A DNA stretch of 64,000 nt from Massilia rubra (lineage in GTDB: Bacteria > Pseudomonadota > Gammaproteobacteria > Burkholderiales > Burkholderiaceae_D): positions 106,402-170,401 of the forward strand of contig NZ_VUYU01000015.1 of NCBI RefSeq assembly GCF_011682065.1, given 5' to 3'. The first letter of the stretch is position 1. Every line of letters begins with the position of its first letter. Below are positions 1 to 7,732 of this stretch, one piece after another. Under the pieces are notes generated by a model, which ran no database searches, was not told the DNA's origin, and saw nothing but the letters and a program-made list of their open reading frames with translations. The position numbers and the translations under genes are program-made.

Positions 1-774
1 CACCCCGCGCGCTTCCGGGCTGTCCGCCCGCTCCAGGCTCAGCACCTGCAGTTTCAGCGCTTGCAGCGGCGTGCGCAGTTCATGCGCGGCGTCGGCCACG
101 AAATGCTGCTGGGCGTCGAAGGCGGTCTTCACCCTGCCGAACAAGAGATTCAATTCCTGCACCAGCGGCAATACTTCGTCCGGCAAGTCCGCTTCCGACA
201 CGGGCGAGAGGTCGTCGGCCTGGCGCGCCGCCACCTGGGTGCGCACGCGCGAGACCGGTTGCAGCGAACCGCTCACGACCCACCACACGACCAGCATCAG
301 GATCGGCATCATCACCGCAATCGGACCGACCGTGCGCAAGGCCAGGTTGCCGGCCATATTGCGCCGCACCGCCATGTCCTGGGCGATCTGCAGGGTCTGG
401 GTGCTGCTTTGCACCGAGAACACGCGGTAGGTGGTGTTGTTAGCCTTGATGTTGGAAAAGCCGAGCACCGCGTGCTGCGGCAGGGTGGTGCGCGAGACGG
501 TGCGGAACACGCGCACCCCGTCCGGGGTCCAGACCTGCACCATCAACTCGTTGTTTTCGGCGTCCGCTTCCACGTTCGCGGCCGTTTCGGTATTCGACAG
601 CGGCGCGCTGGAACGCAGCGACAGCGCCATTTGTTGCATGTGGTAATCGAAAATCTGGTCGGCGTCAGACAGCGCCGTGCGATAGGCGATCGACGCTTGC
701 GCCACGGCGGCGATACTGATGGCCGCGAGCAAAAACCACAACAGACGGCCGCGCAGCGAGTGCGCCAGGTTCAT
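1..774 (-). CDS. Sensor histidine kinase, N-terminal part (runs off the window)
   Basis: Inner-membrane sensor kinase of a two-component system; only the first 258 codons are in the window. The translation starts MNLAHSLRGRLLWFLL (first membrane segment), followed by a periplasmic domain of roughly 120 residues, a second membrane segment (LALRTVGPIAVMMPILMLVV), a HAMP-like linker and then the phosphoacceptor helix with the H-box AAHELRTPLQAL near residue 230. The ATPase domain lies beyond base 1. Its ATG overlaps the stop of the upstream regulator gene (ATGA), so the pair is translationally coupled. The layout fits the QseC/PmrB class, partner of OmpR-type regulators; the signal is not evident. 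Confidence 0.9.
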   Translation of the reverse strand, partial: MNLAHSLRGRLLWFLLAAISIAAVAQASIAYRTALSDADQIFDYHMQQMALSLRSSAPLSNTETAANVEADAENNELMVQVWTPDGVRVFRTVSRTTLPQHAVLGFSNIKANNTTYRVFSVQSSTQTLQIAQDMAVRRNMAGNLALRTVGPIAVMMPILMLVVWWVVSGSLQPVSRVRTQVAARQADDLSPVSEADLPDEVLPLVQELNLLFGRVKTAFDAQQHFVADAAHELRTPLQALKLQVLSLERADSPEARGV

Positions 775-1433
775 AGTTTGGGCACCATGTAGCCGACCCC
801 GCGCACGTTCTGGATCAGATCGCTGCCGAGTTTCTTGCGCAAGCCGTGGATATACACTTCCACCGCGTTGCTGCTCACTTCATCGCGCCAGCTGTAGAGC
901 TTTTCTTCCAGCTGGGCGCGCGAGAGCACCACGCCGGGACGGGCGATCAAGGCTTCGAGCACGGCCCATTCGCGCGCCGACAGGGTGACCGGCACGCCGT
1001 CGACCTGCACTTCGCGGGTGGCCGGATTGATGCTGATGGCCTTGTATTCGAAGATCGGTTCGCCGCGCCCGGCGGCGCGCCGCAGCAAGGCGCGGATGCG
1101 CGCCAGCAGTTCGTCAAGGTCGTAGGGTTTGAGGACATAATCGTCGGCCCCGGCGTCGAGCCCGGCGATGCGCTGCTCGACCGCGTCGCGCGCGGTCGCC
1201 ACCAGTACCGGGGTGCGGTCCTTGCGCGTGCGCATGGCGCGCAGCACTTCCAGGCCATCCTTGCGCGGCAAGCCCAGGTCGAGCAGGACCAGGTCGTAGC
1301 TTTGCGACTGGCGCAGGGCAGTATCGGCCATTTCGCCATCCTTGACCCAATCGACCGCGTAGTGCTCGGCCCTGAGCAGGTCGAGCACCACTTCGCCGAT
1401 CATCGTATCGTCTTCCACCAGCAGCAAGCGCAT
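771..1433 (-). CDS. OmpR-family response regulator
   Basis: DNA-binding response regulator, 220 aa, that should be phosphorylated by the adjacent kinase. The receiver domain occupies about residues 1-115, with the acidic pocket LLLVEDD, the phosphoacceptor Asp near 52 (LLDLGLPRKDG) and the conserved Lys near 102 (VLKPYD). A winged-helix trans_reg_C domain follows (AREWAVLEALI, then VYIHGLRKKLG and VRGVGYM). The ATG at 1433 is preferred over the GTG immediately before it. It lies 41 bp downstream of the protease gene and overlaps the kinase start by 4 bp. The closest named families are QseB/PmrA/TctD-like; targets cannot be read from the sequence. Confidence 0.92.
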   Translation of the reverse strand: MRLLLVEDDTMIGEVVLDLLRAEHYAVDWVKDGEMADTALRQSQSYDLVLLDLGLPRKDGLEVLRAMRTRKDRTPVLVATARDAVEQRIAGLDAGADDYVLKPYDLDELLARIRALLRRAAGRGEPIFEYKAISINPATREVQVDGVPVTLSAREWAVLEALIARPGVVLSRAQLEEKLYSWRDEVSSNAVEVYIHGLRKKLGSDLIQNVRGVGYMVPKL

Positions 1434-1474
1434 CACATCCTACTTTCTCGTACCCTGCGGGCGGAAGGGCAGGA

Positions 1475-3040
1475 TTACCCGATCCGCACCGGAATGAAGA
1501 TTCTGTCATTACCGCGCTGAATCAGCAAGGCCACCGACTTGCTGGCCTTGCCCACCACATCGCGCACCTGCTCGACCGAATTGACAGGGCGGCCATTGAC
1601 GGACAGTAAAACGTCACCCGGCTGGACCCCGGCCGTGGACGCCGCCCCGGCCGCATCTTCGATCACCAGGCCCGAGACGATTCCCGACTGGCGCTTTTCG
1701 TTGGGGTCGAGCGGACGCAGGGCCAGGCCCAGTTTCGCACCCTCGTCGGCGCCGGCGGCCGGTTCGCGCTCGTCCTGCGCCACCTTGTCGCTGGCGTTGG
1801 CCAGGCGCGCATCGATGCGCACGATCTTGCCGTCGCGCCAGACGTCGAGACTGACCTTGTCGCCCGGCTGGGCCACGCTGAGCATGGCCGGCAAGTCGCC
1901 CGAGGCCACGATCGGCTGGCCGTTCAGCTTGCGGATGACGTCGCCGGACTTGAGGCCCGCCTTGTCGGCCGCGCCGCCTTTTTCCACGTTCGACACCAGC
2001 GCGCCCTCGGGCGAGTCGAGCTTGAAGGAATCGGCGAAACCCTGGTTCACTTCCTGGATCGACACGCCCAGCTTGGCATGCTGCACCTTGCCGGTGGTCA
2101 CAATCTGCTCCTTGATGCGGTAAGCCACATCGATCGGAATGGCGAACGACAAGCCCATGTAGCCGCCGGTCTGGCTGTAGATCTGCGAATTGATGCCGAT
2201 CACTTCGCCCTTGGTATTGAACAGCGGGCCGCCCGAGTTGCCGGGATTGACCGCCACGTCGGTCTGGATGAACGGCACCTGGCTGTCGTCCTGCAGCGTG
2301 CGCCCCTTGGCGCTGACCACGCCGGCCGTGACCGTGCTTTCCAGTCCGAACGGCGAGCCGATCGCCAGCACCCATTCACCGACCTTGAGATCGTTAGATT
2401 TGCCGATTGGCACCACCGGCAGGTTCTTGGCGTCAATCTTGAGCACCGCCACATCGGTCTTGGGGTCGGAGCCGAGCACCTTGGCGCGGAACTCGCGCCG
2501 GTCGTTGAGCTTGACCGTGACTTCCTTGGCGTCGCGCACCACGTGCGCATTGGTCAGGATGACACCGTCCGGGCTGATAATGAACCCGGAACCGGCGCCA
2601 AAAACGGGCGTGTCGCGTTGTTGTCCACGGGGCATCTGCGGCCCCTGGAAGCGACGGAAAAATTCGAAAAACGGGTCGTCCTCGTCGAACTGCGGAGGCA
2701 TGCCGCGGCCGCGCTGCGGGCCCATGGCCGTCTTGGTGCTGCCCATGACGCGGATATTGACCACGGCCGGGCCGTTGCGCGAGACGATCTGGGTAAAGTC
2801 GGGCAGCACCACGCCGGCCGCCAGCGGCGCGGGGGCGCCTGGATTGACGGGGGTGGCCGCCGGTGCGGACGATGGCGCGGCGGACGGTGTCTGCGCGGCG
2901 AGCGCAACAGGAGCGGAGGCGACTGCGTTGTTATGGTTGACCGCGATCGCACCAACCGCTCCGCCAATGGCGCCCGCGGCGGCAAGGGCTAGCGTGAGAC
3001 GCTTAGCGGTGATGACAGTGATGGCACCTTCGTTATGCAT
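1475..3040 (-). CDS. Do-family periplasmic serine protease (DegP/DegQ/MucD type)
   Basis: Periplasmic protease/chaperone of envelope protein quality control, 521 aa. An N-terminal signal or anchor segment (about residues 12-36) is followed by an Ala/Pro-rich linker, then a trypsin-like domain with the full catalytic triad: His166 (TNAHVV), Asp196 (PKTDVAVL) and Ser269 (NPGNSGGPL). Two PDZ domains follow, the first containing GAADKAGLKSGDVI and the second ending near the C terminus (AGVQPGDVLLSVNG). An AGGAGT ribosome site sits about 6 bp before the ATG. It is the first gene of a protease-regulator-kinase operon, suggesting that envelope stress is sensed by the two downstream genes. Confidence 0.93.
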   Translation of the reverse strand: MHNEGAITVITAKRLTLALAAAGAIGGAVGAIAVNHNNAVASAPVALAAQTPSAAPSSAPAATPVNPGAPAPLAAGVVLPDFTQIVSRNGPAVVNIRVMGSTKTAMGPQRGRGMPPQFDEDDPFFEFFRRFQGPQMPRGQQRDTPVFGAGSGFIISPDGVILTNAHVVRDAKEVTVKLNDRREFRAKVLGSDPKTDVAVLKIDAKNLPVVPIGKSNDLKVGEWVLAIGSPFGLESTVTAGVVSAKGRTLQDDSQVPFIQTDVAVNPGNSGGPLFNTKGEVIGINSQIYSQTGGYMGLSFAIPIDVAYRIKEQIVTTGKVQHAKLGVSIQEVNQGFADSFKLDSPEGALVSNVEKGGAADKAGLKSGDVIRKLNGQPIVASGDLPAMLSVAQPGDKVSLDVWRDGKIVRIDARLANASDKVAQDEREPAAGADEGAKLGLALRPLDPNEKRQSGIVSGLVIEDAAGAASTAGVQPGDVLLSVNGRPVNSVEQVRDVVGKASKSVALLIQRGNDRIFIPVRIG

Positions 3041-3331
3041 GGACGTACTCCTGGTTTGAAAGGATATGTTCGGTAATGAACGCTTGTTATTGTTTGCTGT
3101 GTTGCTGTGCTTCTTGTTTGCTTCTTTGGTTTTGCAGCATCGTGACCACTTGACGCCTGGCCGATGGTGGAATGATGCGGCATCAGACTTAGGGTTGTCT
3201 TAATGGCCTTGCCGGCGCTAACGACAAGCCGGCCAGCACGTGGAACGGGGCGCCCCTTGCTGCGGGCGCCCCGGTGTTTAGCTCAGCTCGCTATCTCGGC
3301 TTGCTGCGGATCGCGTGCCGGCTGGTGCTGG

Positions 3332-3787
3332 TCAGGCAGCCTGGCGCTGCTCGAGCGCCTGCACGTTCTCGCCACCGTCGATGACGATGCGGCGCGGTTT
3401 GAGCGCCTCGGGCACTTCACGCACCAGTTCGATGGTCAGCATGCCGTTGTCGAACGAGGCCGTGGTGACCTTGACGTGGTTCGCCAGCTGGAAGCGCTGC
3501 TCGAAATCGCGTGCCGCGATGCCGCGGTGCAGGTAGGTGCGCTGGGTGTCCTCTTTCTGCTTGCGACCGGTGATGTGCAGGCTGTCGCGTTCGGTGATGA
3601 TCTCGACTTCCGACCGGTCGAAGCCAGCCAGCGCCATCACGATGCGGTACTTGTCTTCGCTGACCAGTTCGATGTTATACGGTGGATAGCTGGGCTGCGC
3701 TTCAGTGCGCTGCGATTCCAGCAGATTGGCCAGGCGGTCGAAGCCGATAGCGGAACGATAGAGAGGAGCAAGGTCGAATGTACGCAT
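3332..3787 (-). CDS. Small heat-shock protein, Hsp20/alpha-crystallin family
   Basis: ATP-independent holdase chaperone, 151 aa, IbpA-like. The start MRTFDLAPLYRSAIGFDRL matches the IbpA pattern, so the ATG at 3787 is preferred to the upstream in-frame start at 3871. The alpha-crystallin domain covers about residues 35-130, with YNIELVSEDKYRIVMALAGF at its beginning and the closing strand motif FDNGMLTIEL. An AGGA ribosome site lies 8 bp before the ATG and is predicted to be masked in a hairpin (see the thermometer entry). Monocistronic; a heat-shock-type promoter is visible upstream. Confidence 0.95.
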   Translation of the reverse strand: MRTFDLAPLYRSAIGFDRLANLLESQRTEAQPSYPPYNIELVSEDKYRIVMALAGFDRSEVEIITERDSLHITGRKQKEDTQRTYLHRGIAARDFEQRFQLANHVKVTTASFDNGMLTIELVREVPEALKPRRIVIDGGENVQALEQRQAA

Positions 3788-3844
3788 GATAAGTATCCTT
3801 TTAGAAGTTAAGCGATAAGTTGACGGACCTCCGTGGAGCATCCG
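3788..3844 (-). promoter_or_regulatory. Candidate ROSE-like RNA thermometer in the hsp20 leader
   Basis: On the minus strand the 57 nt before the hsp20 ATG fold into two hairpins. The upstream one (3824-3844) pairs CGGA with TCCG and CTC with GAG around a CACG loop. The start-proximal one (3795-3816) pairs ATC-CTT with AAG-GAT across a single bulged G, so the Shine-Dalgarno AAGGAT is fully paired. The left strand contains TCGCT, which fits the U(U/C)GCU signature of ROSE elements, where the bulged G is the heat-labile point. ROSE elements are known to control hsp20 genes in alpha- and gammaproteobacteria. The fold was drawn by hand; no energy was calculated. Confidence 0.65.
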
Positions 3845-3853
3845 TTGAATCCA

Positions 3854-3882
3854 ATCTAAAGGCGACACCAAGGGTTTTCAAG
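3854..3882 (-). promoter_or_regulatory. Candidate sigma-32 (heat-shock) promoter of hsp20
   Basis: Read on the minus strand, CTTGAAA (3882-3876) matches the sigma-32 -35 consensus exactly. It is followed 13 bp later by CCTTTAGAT (3862-3854) as a weaker -10 match to CCCCATNT. A start about 7 nt further on would give a leader of roughly 58-60 nt, just enough to hold the two predicted thermometer hairpins. Confidence 0.5.
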
Positions 3883-3892
3883 GCCTTGAAAA
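3875..3892. repeat. 18-bp perfect palindrome overlapping the heat-shock -35 box
   Basis: TTTTCAAGGCCTTGAAAA is its own reverse complement and carries the CTTGAAA -35 sequence on both strands. It lies immediately upstream of the hsp20 promoter. It could be an operator or simply an inverted pair of -35 elements. Confidence 0.6.
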
Positions 3893-4000
3893 AGTCGATT
3901 TTTTGCCCAATGCACCGAAAAATATTTTGAAAAAATTGGCTGGAGCAAAGACAATTCAGCGACAGATCGATGCCGTGAAGCGGCGCAGGCGCGGTCGGCG

Positions 4001-4126
4001 AGCGGCGGGCGCAAGCTGCACTTGGCGAACGGCGGGAGGTGATCGACAAGTTGCGGGCGACAAGCGACAGGCGCAAGCTGCAATCGGCGAACGGCGAACG
4101 GCGAACGGCGGAAGGTGATCGACAAG
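4001..4126. repeat. Imperfect tandem duplication with a 7-bp expansion, in gene-free DNA
   Basis: Two copies of a segment running from GGCGCAAGCTGCA to GGTGATCGACAAG lie at about 4001-4050 and 4063-4126. The second copy is 14 bp longer because the unit CGGCGAA is repeated three times plus a variant (4085-4112) where the first copy has it once. The whole stretch 3893-4212, between the hsp20 promoter and the next gene, contains no credible gene. It could be an RNA or a replication-slippage relic; no function is supported. Confidence 0.6.
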
Positions 4127-4212
4127 TGCGGACGGCGCCCACACTTATCGCTGCGGCAAGCGCAAGCAACTGGCCGATGCGCTCGTCGCCGCCAGCCAGC
4201 GCGCCGGCAACA

Positions 4213-4872
4213 TCATTCGAAGGCGCAATCATCACCCAGCTTATCGGTCTCGCGGCGGCAAGCTCCGCGCCGCCGCTCCTCGTGCTGCCGCGCCGTCTGC
4301 GCGTTGACGTGTTCCACAAGCACCATCGCGCTGCGCAAGGCATCGGACATGCAACGCGCGGCGGCGGCCATGCTGTCGGCGGGTGTCGTTGGCTGCGGCT
4401 GCGGCTGCGGCTGGCGGGCGGCGCGCTCGATGCGGCTGCGCAAGACCGACGCGCGCACCCAGCCTGCGTCCCCCGGGCGTCGAATCACCAGTTCGCGCCA
4501 CGCGTTGCGCCCCTCGCCCGCGATGGCAAGCGTCATGCCACGCGGCGACACGCTGCGCCCTTGATACATGATGGCGTCGCCGACGACGCTGGCATACTCG
4601 GTGCGCCCGTCCACGGTCATGCGGATATGGGTCCCGTCCGGCAACAGCAGGCATTTCCACTGATAACCGTTCGCTTCACCGCCTGCAGCGCGCAAGGTGT
4701 CGGCGGCCAGCCAGGCATCGATGGCCATGCCCAGGGCGTCATCGATCGACAACTGGTCGCCGCGTGCATGCAAGTGGGCAACCAAACGCGCCAGTGTTGT
4801 ACCTATTACCGGCGAGCCTCCTGCGGCAAAGTGTCTCGTTTGGGTGTCCATTTTTGTCTCGTTTTGTCTCAT
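4213..4872 (-). CDS. Hypothetical protein beginning inside the decamer repeat
   Basis: I do not recognise this 219-aa product. There is no signal peptide or membrane segment. The middle (residues about 60-145) looks globular and beta-rich (WKCLLLPDGTHIRMTVDGR), followed by a QPQPQPQP spacer and a basic, Arg-rich tail ending KLGDDCAFE. The reading frame has the high third-position GC of the neighbours, which favours real coding. Two starts are possible: the ATG at 4872 within the 10-bp repeats (MRQNETK) or the ATG at 4851 (MDTQTRHF). No ribosome site is visible for either, which is odd. The first 30 or so codons have an inverted copy on the other side of the repeat centre. Confidence 0.55.
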   Translation of the reverse strand: MRQNETKMDTQTRHFAAGGSPVIGTTLARLVAHLHARGDQLSIDDALGMAIDAWLAADTLRAAGGEANGYQWKCLLLPDGTHIRMTVDGRTEYASVVGDAIMYQGRSVSPRGMTLAIAGEGRNAWRELVIRRPGDAGWVRASVLRSRIERAARQPQPQPQPTTPADSMAAAARCMSDALRSAMVLVEHVNAQTARQHEERRRGACRRETDKLGDDCAFE

Positions 4873-4979
4873 TCTGTCTCATTTGGACAGCGGTCCCGCG
4901 TCTTCGTTCAAACGAGACAAAATGAGACAAAATAAGACAAAACGAGACAGCGAAACAAGACACTTTGCCGCAGTAGGCT
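4815..4979. repeat. Inverted array of 10-bp GAGACAAAAY units with conserved flanks
   Basis: Reading outward from the centre (about 4891-4910), both sides carry exact 10-bp-phased units. Left arm, read on the minus strand: GAGACAGAAT, GAGACAAAAC, GAGACAAAAA. Right arm: GAGACAAAAT, GAGACAAAAT, AAGACAAAAC, then GAGACAG. Beyond the units a 29-bp flank (AGCCTxCTGCGGCAAAGTG...) at 4815-4843 is repeated inverted at 4951-4979 with three mismatches. The right arm can be read as a second, divergent copy of the start of the gene at 4213-4872: it encodes MRQNKTKRDSETRHFAAVGW against MRQNETKMDTQTRHFAAGGS. The 10-bp phase places every unit on one face of the helix, as in operator arrays or iterons. Confidence 0.8.
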
Positions 4980-5262
4980 GGCCAGCAACACACACAACTC
5001 TCCCCGGTGTGCGTCATGACTTGCTGTTCACAGCTTGTCTGCGCAGCGGGGCTCTTGCAACGGATACACAATGCCGGCTTTCCAGCGCCCCGGGAAAGCC
5101 TCGGGCCCTTCACCGCTTTCGCGGCCGGGGCCGCAGGCGCCGGAACACGATTCCTTTCCAGGCAGACGCGCCAGGCCCGGGGTACGCAAGGCTTTTCGGT
5201 AGAATCGTGTTCCCCTGCGAATACCCGCAGACCTTGCTGATCTTTACCGTATTGACAATCCC
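4980..5262. other. Gene-free stretch downstream of the inverted array
   Basis: Homology to the left-hand gene fades within about 30 bp of the array. Beyond it I see no coding region with a start and ribosome site, only the upstream region of the M61 peptidase gene. A TTGACA lies just before that gene's ATG, and a TAGAAT about 60 bp upstream of the ATG may be a -10 box, without a convincing -35 partner. Confidence 0.4.
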
Positions 5263-7185
5263 ATGCCCCTTCCGCTTCGCCGTCGCCCTCTTCCGTCCGC
5301 CTGCTCGTCCCTCTGCTCCCTGGCCCTGCTCGCCACGCTGGCCCTGCCCGCCCGCGCCGACGTACCCGCGCCGCGCGACCTGCCCTACCCCGGCACCATC
5401 GTGCTCAAGGTTGACGCCACCAACGTAGGACAGCAGATTTTCCGCGTCCGCGCCACCATCCCGGCCGCGCCAGGCCCGCTGACCCTGCTCTATCCGCAGT
5501 GGGTGCCTGGCAACCACGGCCCCAGCGGACCGCTGAACCAGCTGGCCGGCCTGCGCCTGTCGGCCGGCGGCAAGGCGCTGGCGTGGACGCGCGATCCGGT
5601 CCACGTGCATGCCTTCCACGTCACTGTGCCCGAGGGCGCCACCGCGGTCGAGGCCGAATACCAGTTCCTCTCCCCAGTCGAGCCCGCCCAGGGCCGCATC
5701 ACGATGACCAGCGAAATTGTCGGCGTGCAATGGCAAGCGATGACCCTGTATCCGGCCGGCTACTTCAGCCGCCGCATCCCGGTCCAGGCCTCGCTCACCC
5801 TGCCCGATGGCTGGCAGTACGGCACCGCGCTGGAAACGGCCGCGCGCCAGGGCAACGACATCCGCTTCAAGCCGCTCGACCTGGAAACGCTGATCGATTC
5901 GCCCGTGTTCGCGGGCCGCCACTTCCGCCGCATCGACCTCGATCCCGGCGCCAAGGTGCCGGTGCACCTGAACATGGTGGCCGACAATCCGGAGAGCCTG
6001 GAAGCGAAGCCGGAACAGATCGCCCTGCACCGCGCGCTGGTGCAGCAGGCCGGCAAGCTGTTCGCCTCGCATCATTACAAGCATTACGATTTCCTGTTTT
6101 CGCTGTCGGACGAATTCGGCGGCATCGGGCGCGAACATCACCAGTCGAGCGAGAACGGCGTCAAGCCCGGTTACTTCACCGACTGGGCCAAGACCGAACT
6201 CGGGCGCGACCTGCTACCGCACGAATACACGCACTCGTGGAACGGCAAGTTCCGCCGCCCGGCCGACCAGGATGTGCCGAACTTCAACGTGCCGTTGCAG
6301 AACAGCCTGCTGTGGGTGTACGAAGGCCAGACCCAGTACTGGGGCAATGTGCTGGCGGCGCGTTCGGGACTGGTGTCGGCCGGCGGCATCCGCGACGCCA
6401 TCGCCGCCTATGCCGCGCGCTACGACCACGTGCAGGGCCGCTCCTGGCGTGCCTTGCAGGACACGGTCAACGATCCGATCGTGCAAGCCCGCCGCGCGCT
6501 GGGCTGGAGCAACTGGCAGCGCAGCGAAGATTATTATGTCGAAGGCATGCTGATCTGGCTGGACGTCGATACCCGCATCCGCGAACTGTCCGGCGAGAAG
6601 CGTTCGCTCGATGATTTTGCGCGCACCTTTTATGGCGTCGACAATGGCAGCATCGGCCCGGTCTACTACCAGTTCGACGACGTGGTGCGCACCCTGGCAT
6701 CGGTGCAGGCGTTCGACTGGGCGCCTTTCCTGCGTGCCAAGCTGGACGGCAATGCTCCCGGCGCACCGCTCGACGGCCTGGCGCGCGCCGGCTGGAAGCT
6801 GGTCTACACGGACACGCCGACCGAGGTGATCAAAAGCCAGGAAGAGCGCAACAAGATGAGCGACTTCAGTTATTCGCTTGGTTTTTCCGTCAAGAACGAT
6901 GGCGCGATCGAGGCGATCGAATGGGATGGCATTGGCTTTCGCGCCGGCTTGTCTGGCAACAGCAGCATCGTGGCCGTCAACAACCGCGCCTACAAACCCG
7001 AGGTGCTGAAAGCGGCCGTGAAGGCGGCGCGCGACGGCAAGGCGCCGATCGAACTGCTGGTGCGCAAAGGCGGCAATTTCCGCACGGTGGCGCTCGATTA
7101 CCATGGCGGCTTGCGCTATCCGCGCCTGGAACGCATTCCCGGCAGCAAGGACCGGCTCGACGCGATCCTGCAGCCGCGCCGCTGA
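5263..7185 (+). CDS. M61-family metallopeptidase (glycyl aminopeptidase type) with PDZ domain
   Basis: Secreted or periplasmic zinc peptidase, 640 aa. It has a signal peptide (LFRPP-type basic start, hydrophobic core, cleavage near ALPARA), an N-terminal beta-sandwich domain of about 200 residues, then the zinc motif His320-Glu321-Tyr-Thr-His324 (LLPHEYTHSWNGK), typical of M61. A C-terminal PDZ-like domain begins near residue 540 (YSLGFSVKNDGAIEAIEWDG). Length agrees with the family. The first ATG is used; there is no clear ribosome site. It is monocistronic and followed by a small unrelated gene. Confidence 0.92.
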   Translation: MPLPLRRRPLPSACSSLCSLALLATLALPARADVPAPRDLPYPGTIVLKVDATNVGQQIFRVRATIPAAPGPLTLLYPQWVPGNHGPSGPLNQLAGLRLSAGGKALAWTRDPVHVHAFHVTVPEGATAVEAEYQFLSPVEPAQGRITMTSEIVGVQWQAMTLYPAGYFSRRIPVQASLTLPDGWQYGTALETAARQGNDIRFKPLDLETLIDSPVFAGRHFRRIDLDPGAKVPVHLNMVADNPESLEAKPEQIALHRALVQQAGKLFASHHYKHYDFLFSLSDEFGGIGREHHQSSENGVKPGYFTDWAKTELGRDLLPHEYTHSWNGKFRRPADQDVPNFNVPLQNSLLWVYEGQTQYWGNVLAARSGLVSAGGIRDAIAAYAARYDHVQGRSWRALQDTVNDPIVQARRALGWSNWQRSEDYYVEGMLIWLDVDTRIRELSGEKRSLDDFARTFYGVDNGSIGPVYYQFDDVVRTLASVQAFDWAPFLRAKLDGNAPGAPLDGLARAGWKLVYTDTPTEVIKSQEERNKMSDFSYSLGFSVKNDGAIEAIEWDGIGFRAGLSGNSSIVAVNNRAYKPEVLKAAVKAARDGKAPIELLVRKGGNFRTVALDYHGGLRYPRLERIPGSKDRLDAILQPRR

Positions 7186-7290
7186 GCAAGGCCCGTCGCC
7201 GGCGCCTGAGGCCAACGCCGGATGCCGGCGGCGCGTGACGATCCGCGGCGGCGCACTACCGGTTCACGCCGATGGTGCTATGCTGCGTTT

Positions 7291-7641
7291 ATGACTACCG
7301 ATACCGACATCCAACTGAGCGGCCCGTTCAAGGCCAGCGACAGCAGCAGCCGTTCCCACGACGTCAAGGCGATCCGCATTTTCGACGAGGGTTACGGGAT
7401 TATTGACGTGTACGTGGACTTCGCCGCACCGATCGAGGGTGGGCTGTACAAGGACAAAGTCCTCGTCGGCAACATCATCGATCGCCTGCGCGCGCTGGGC
7501 TACGTAGGGCCGAATTTTTCGCACAGCGACCCTGGCCTGCAAGACCGCAAGCTGATCGTGCTCGAAGCGCCCGAGGAATTCAGCGCCTTCGCCAAGCTCA
7601 AGGGCTGGAAGAACCTGGCCGAAGAATTCGACGACGAATAA
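7291..7641 (+). CDS. Small hypothetical protein
   Basis: A 116-aa acidic soluble protein starting MTTDTDIQLSGPFKASDS and ending EEFDDE. No signal peptide, membrane segment or familiar motif. The alternation of strands and helices (AIRIFDEGYGIIDVYVDF, then a Lys-rich helix) suggests a compact alpha/beta fold. The ATG at 7291 is the first in frame with a plausible N terminus, but it has no clear ribosome site, and an upstream in-frame start at 7222 cannot be excluded. I do not recognise its function. Confidence 0.7.
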   Translation: MTTDTDIQLSGPFKASDSSSRSHDVKAIRIFDEGYGIIDVYVDFAAPIEGGLYKDKVLVGNIIDRLRALGYVGPNFSHSDPGLQDRKLIVLEAPEEFSAFAKLKGWKNLAEEFDDE

Positions 7642-7674
7642 ACCGCGTCCTTCCTTTCATGCAGCAACGTTTTA

Positions 7675-7697
7675 CTGCCGCTTTTTAACAGCGGCAG
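7675..7697. terminator. Hairpin between convergent genes
   Basis: CTGCCGCT and AGCGGCAG form an 8-bp GC-rich stem around a 7-nt loop. The hairpin lies between a plus-strand gene ending at 7641 and a minus-strand gene ending at 7733. No clear U-tract follows on either strand, so intrinsic termination is uncertain. Confidence 0.45.
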
Positions 7698-7732
7698 CCT
7701 GCCTTCTCGTATCGCCTCCTCGTACCGCCTCC

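Noticed and set aside
4851..4950. Decamer array as a CRISPR array or origin of replication
   Set aside because: The units are only 10 bp with no spacers; no DnaA boxes, rep gene or partition genes lie nearby, so an origin is unsupported.
4697..5428. Plus-strand frame of about 240 codons through the inverted array
   Set aside because: It joins antisense DNA, the truncated copy of a gene start and the beginning of the M61 gene; codon pattern and lack of a ribosome site argue against a real protein.
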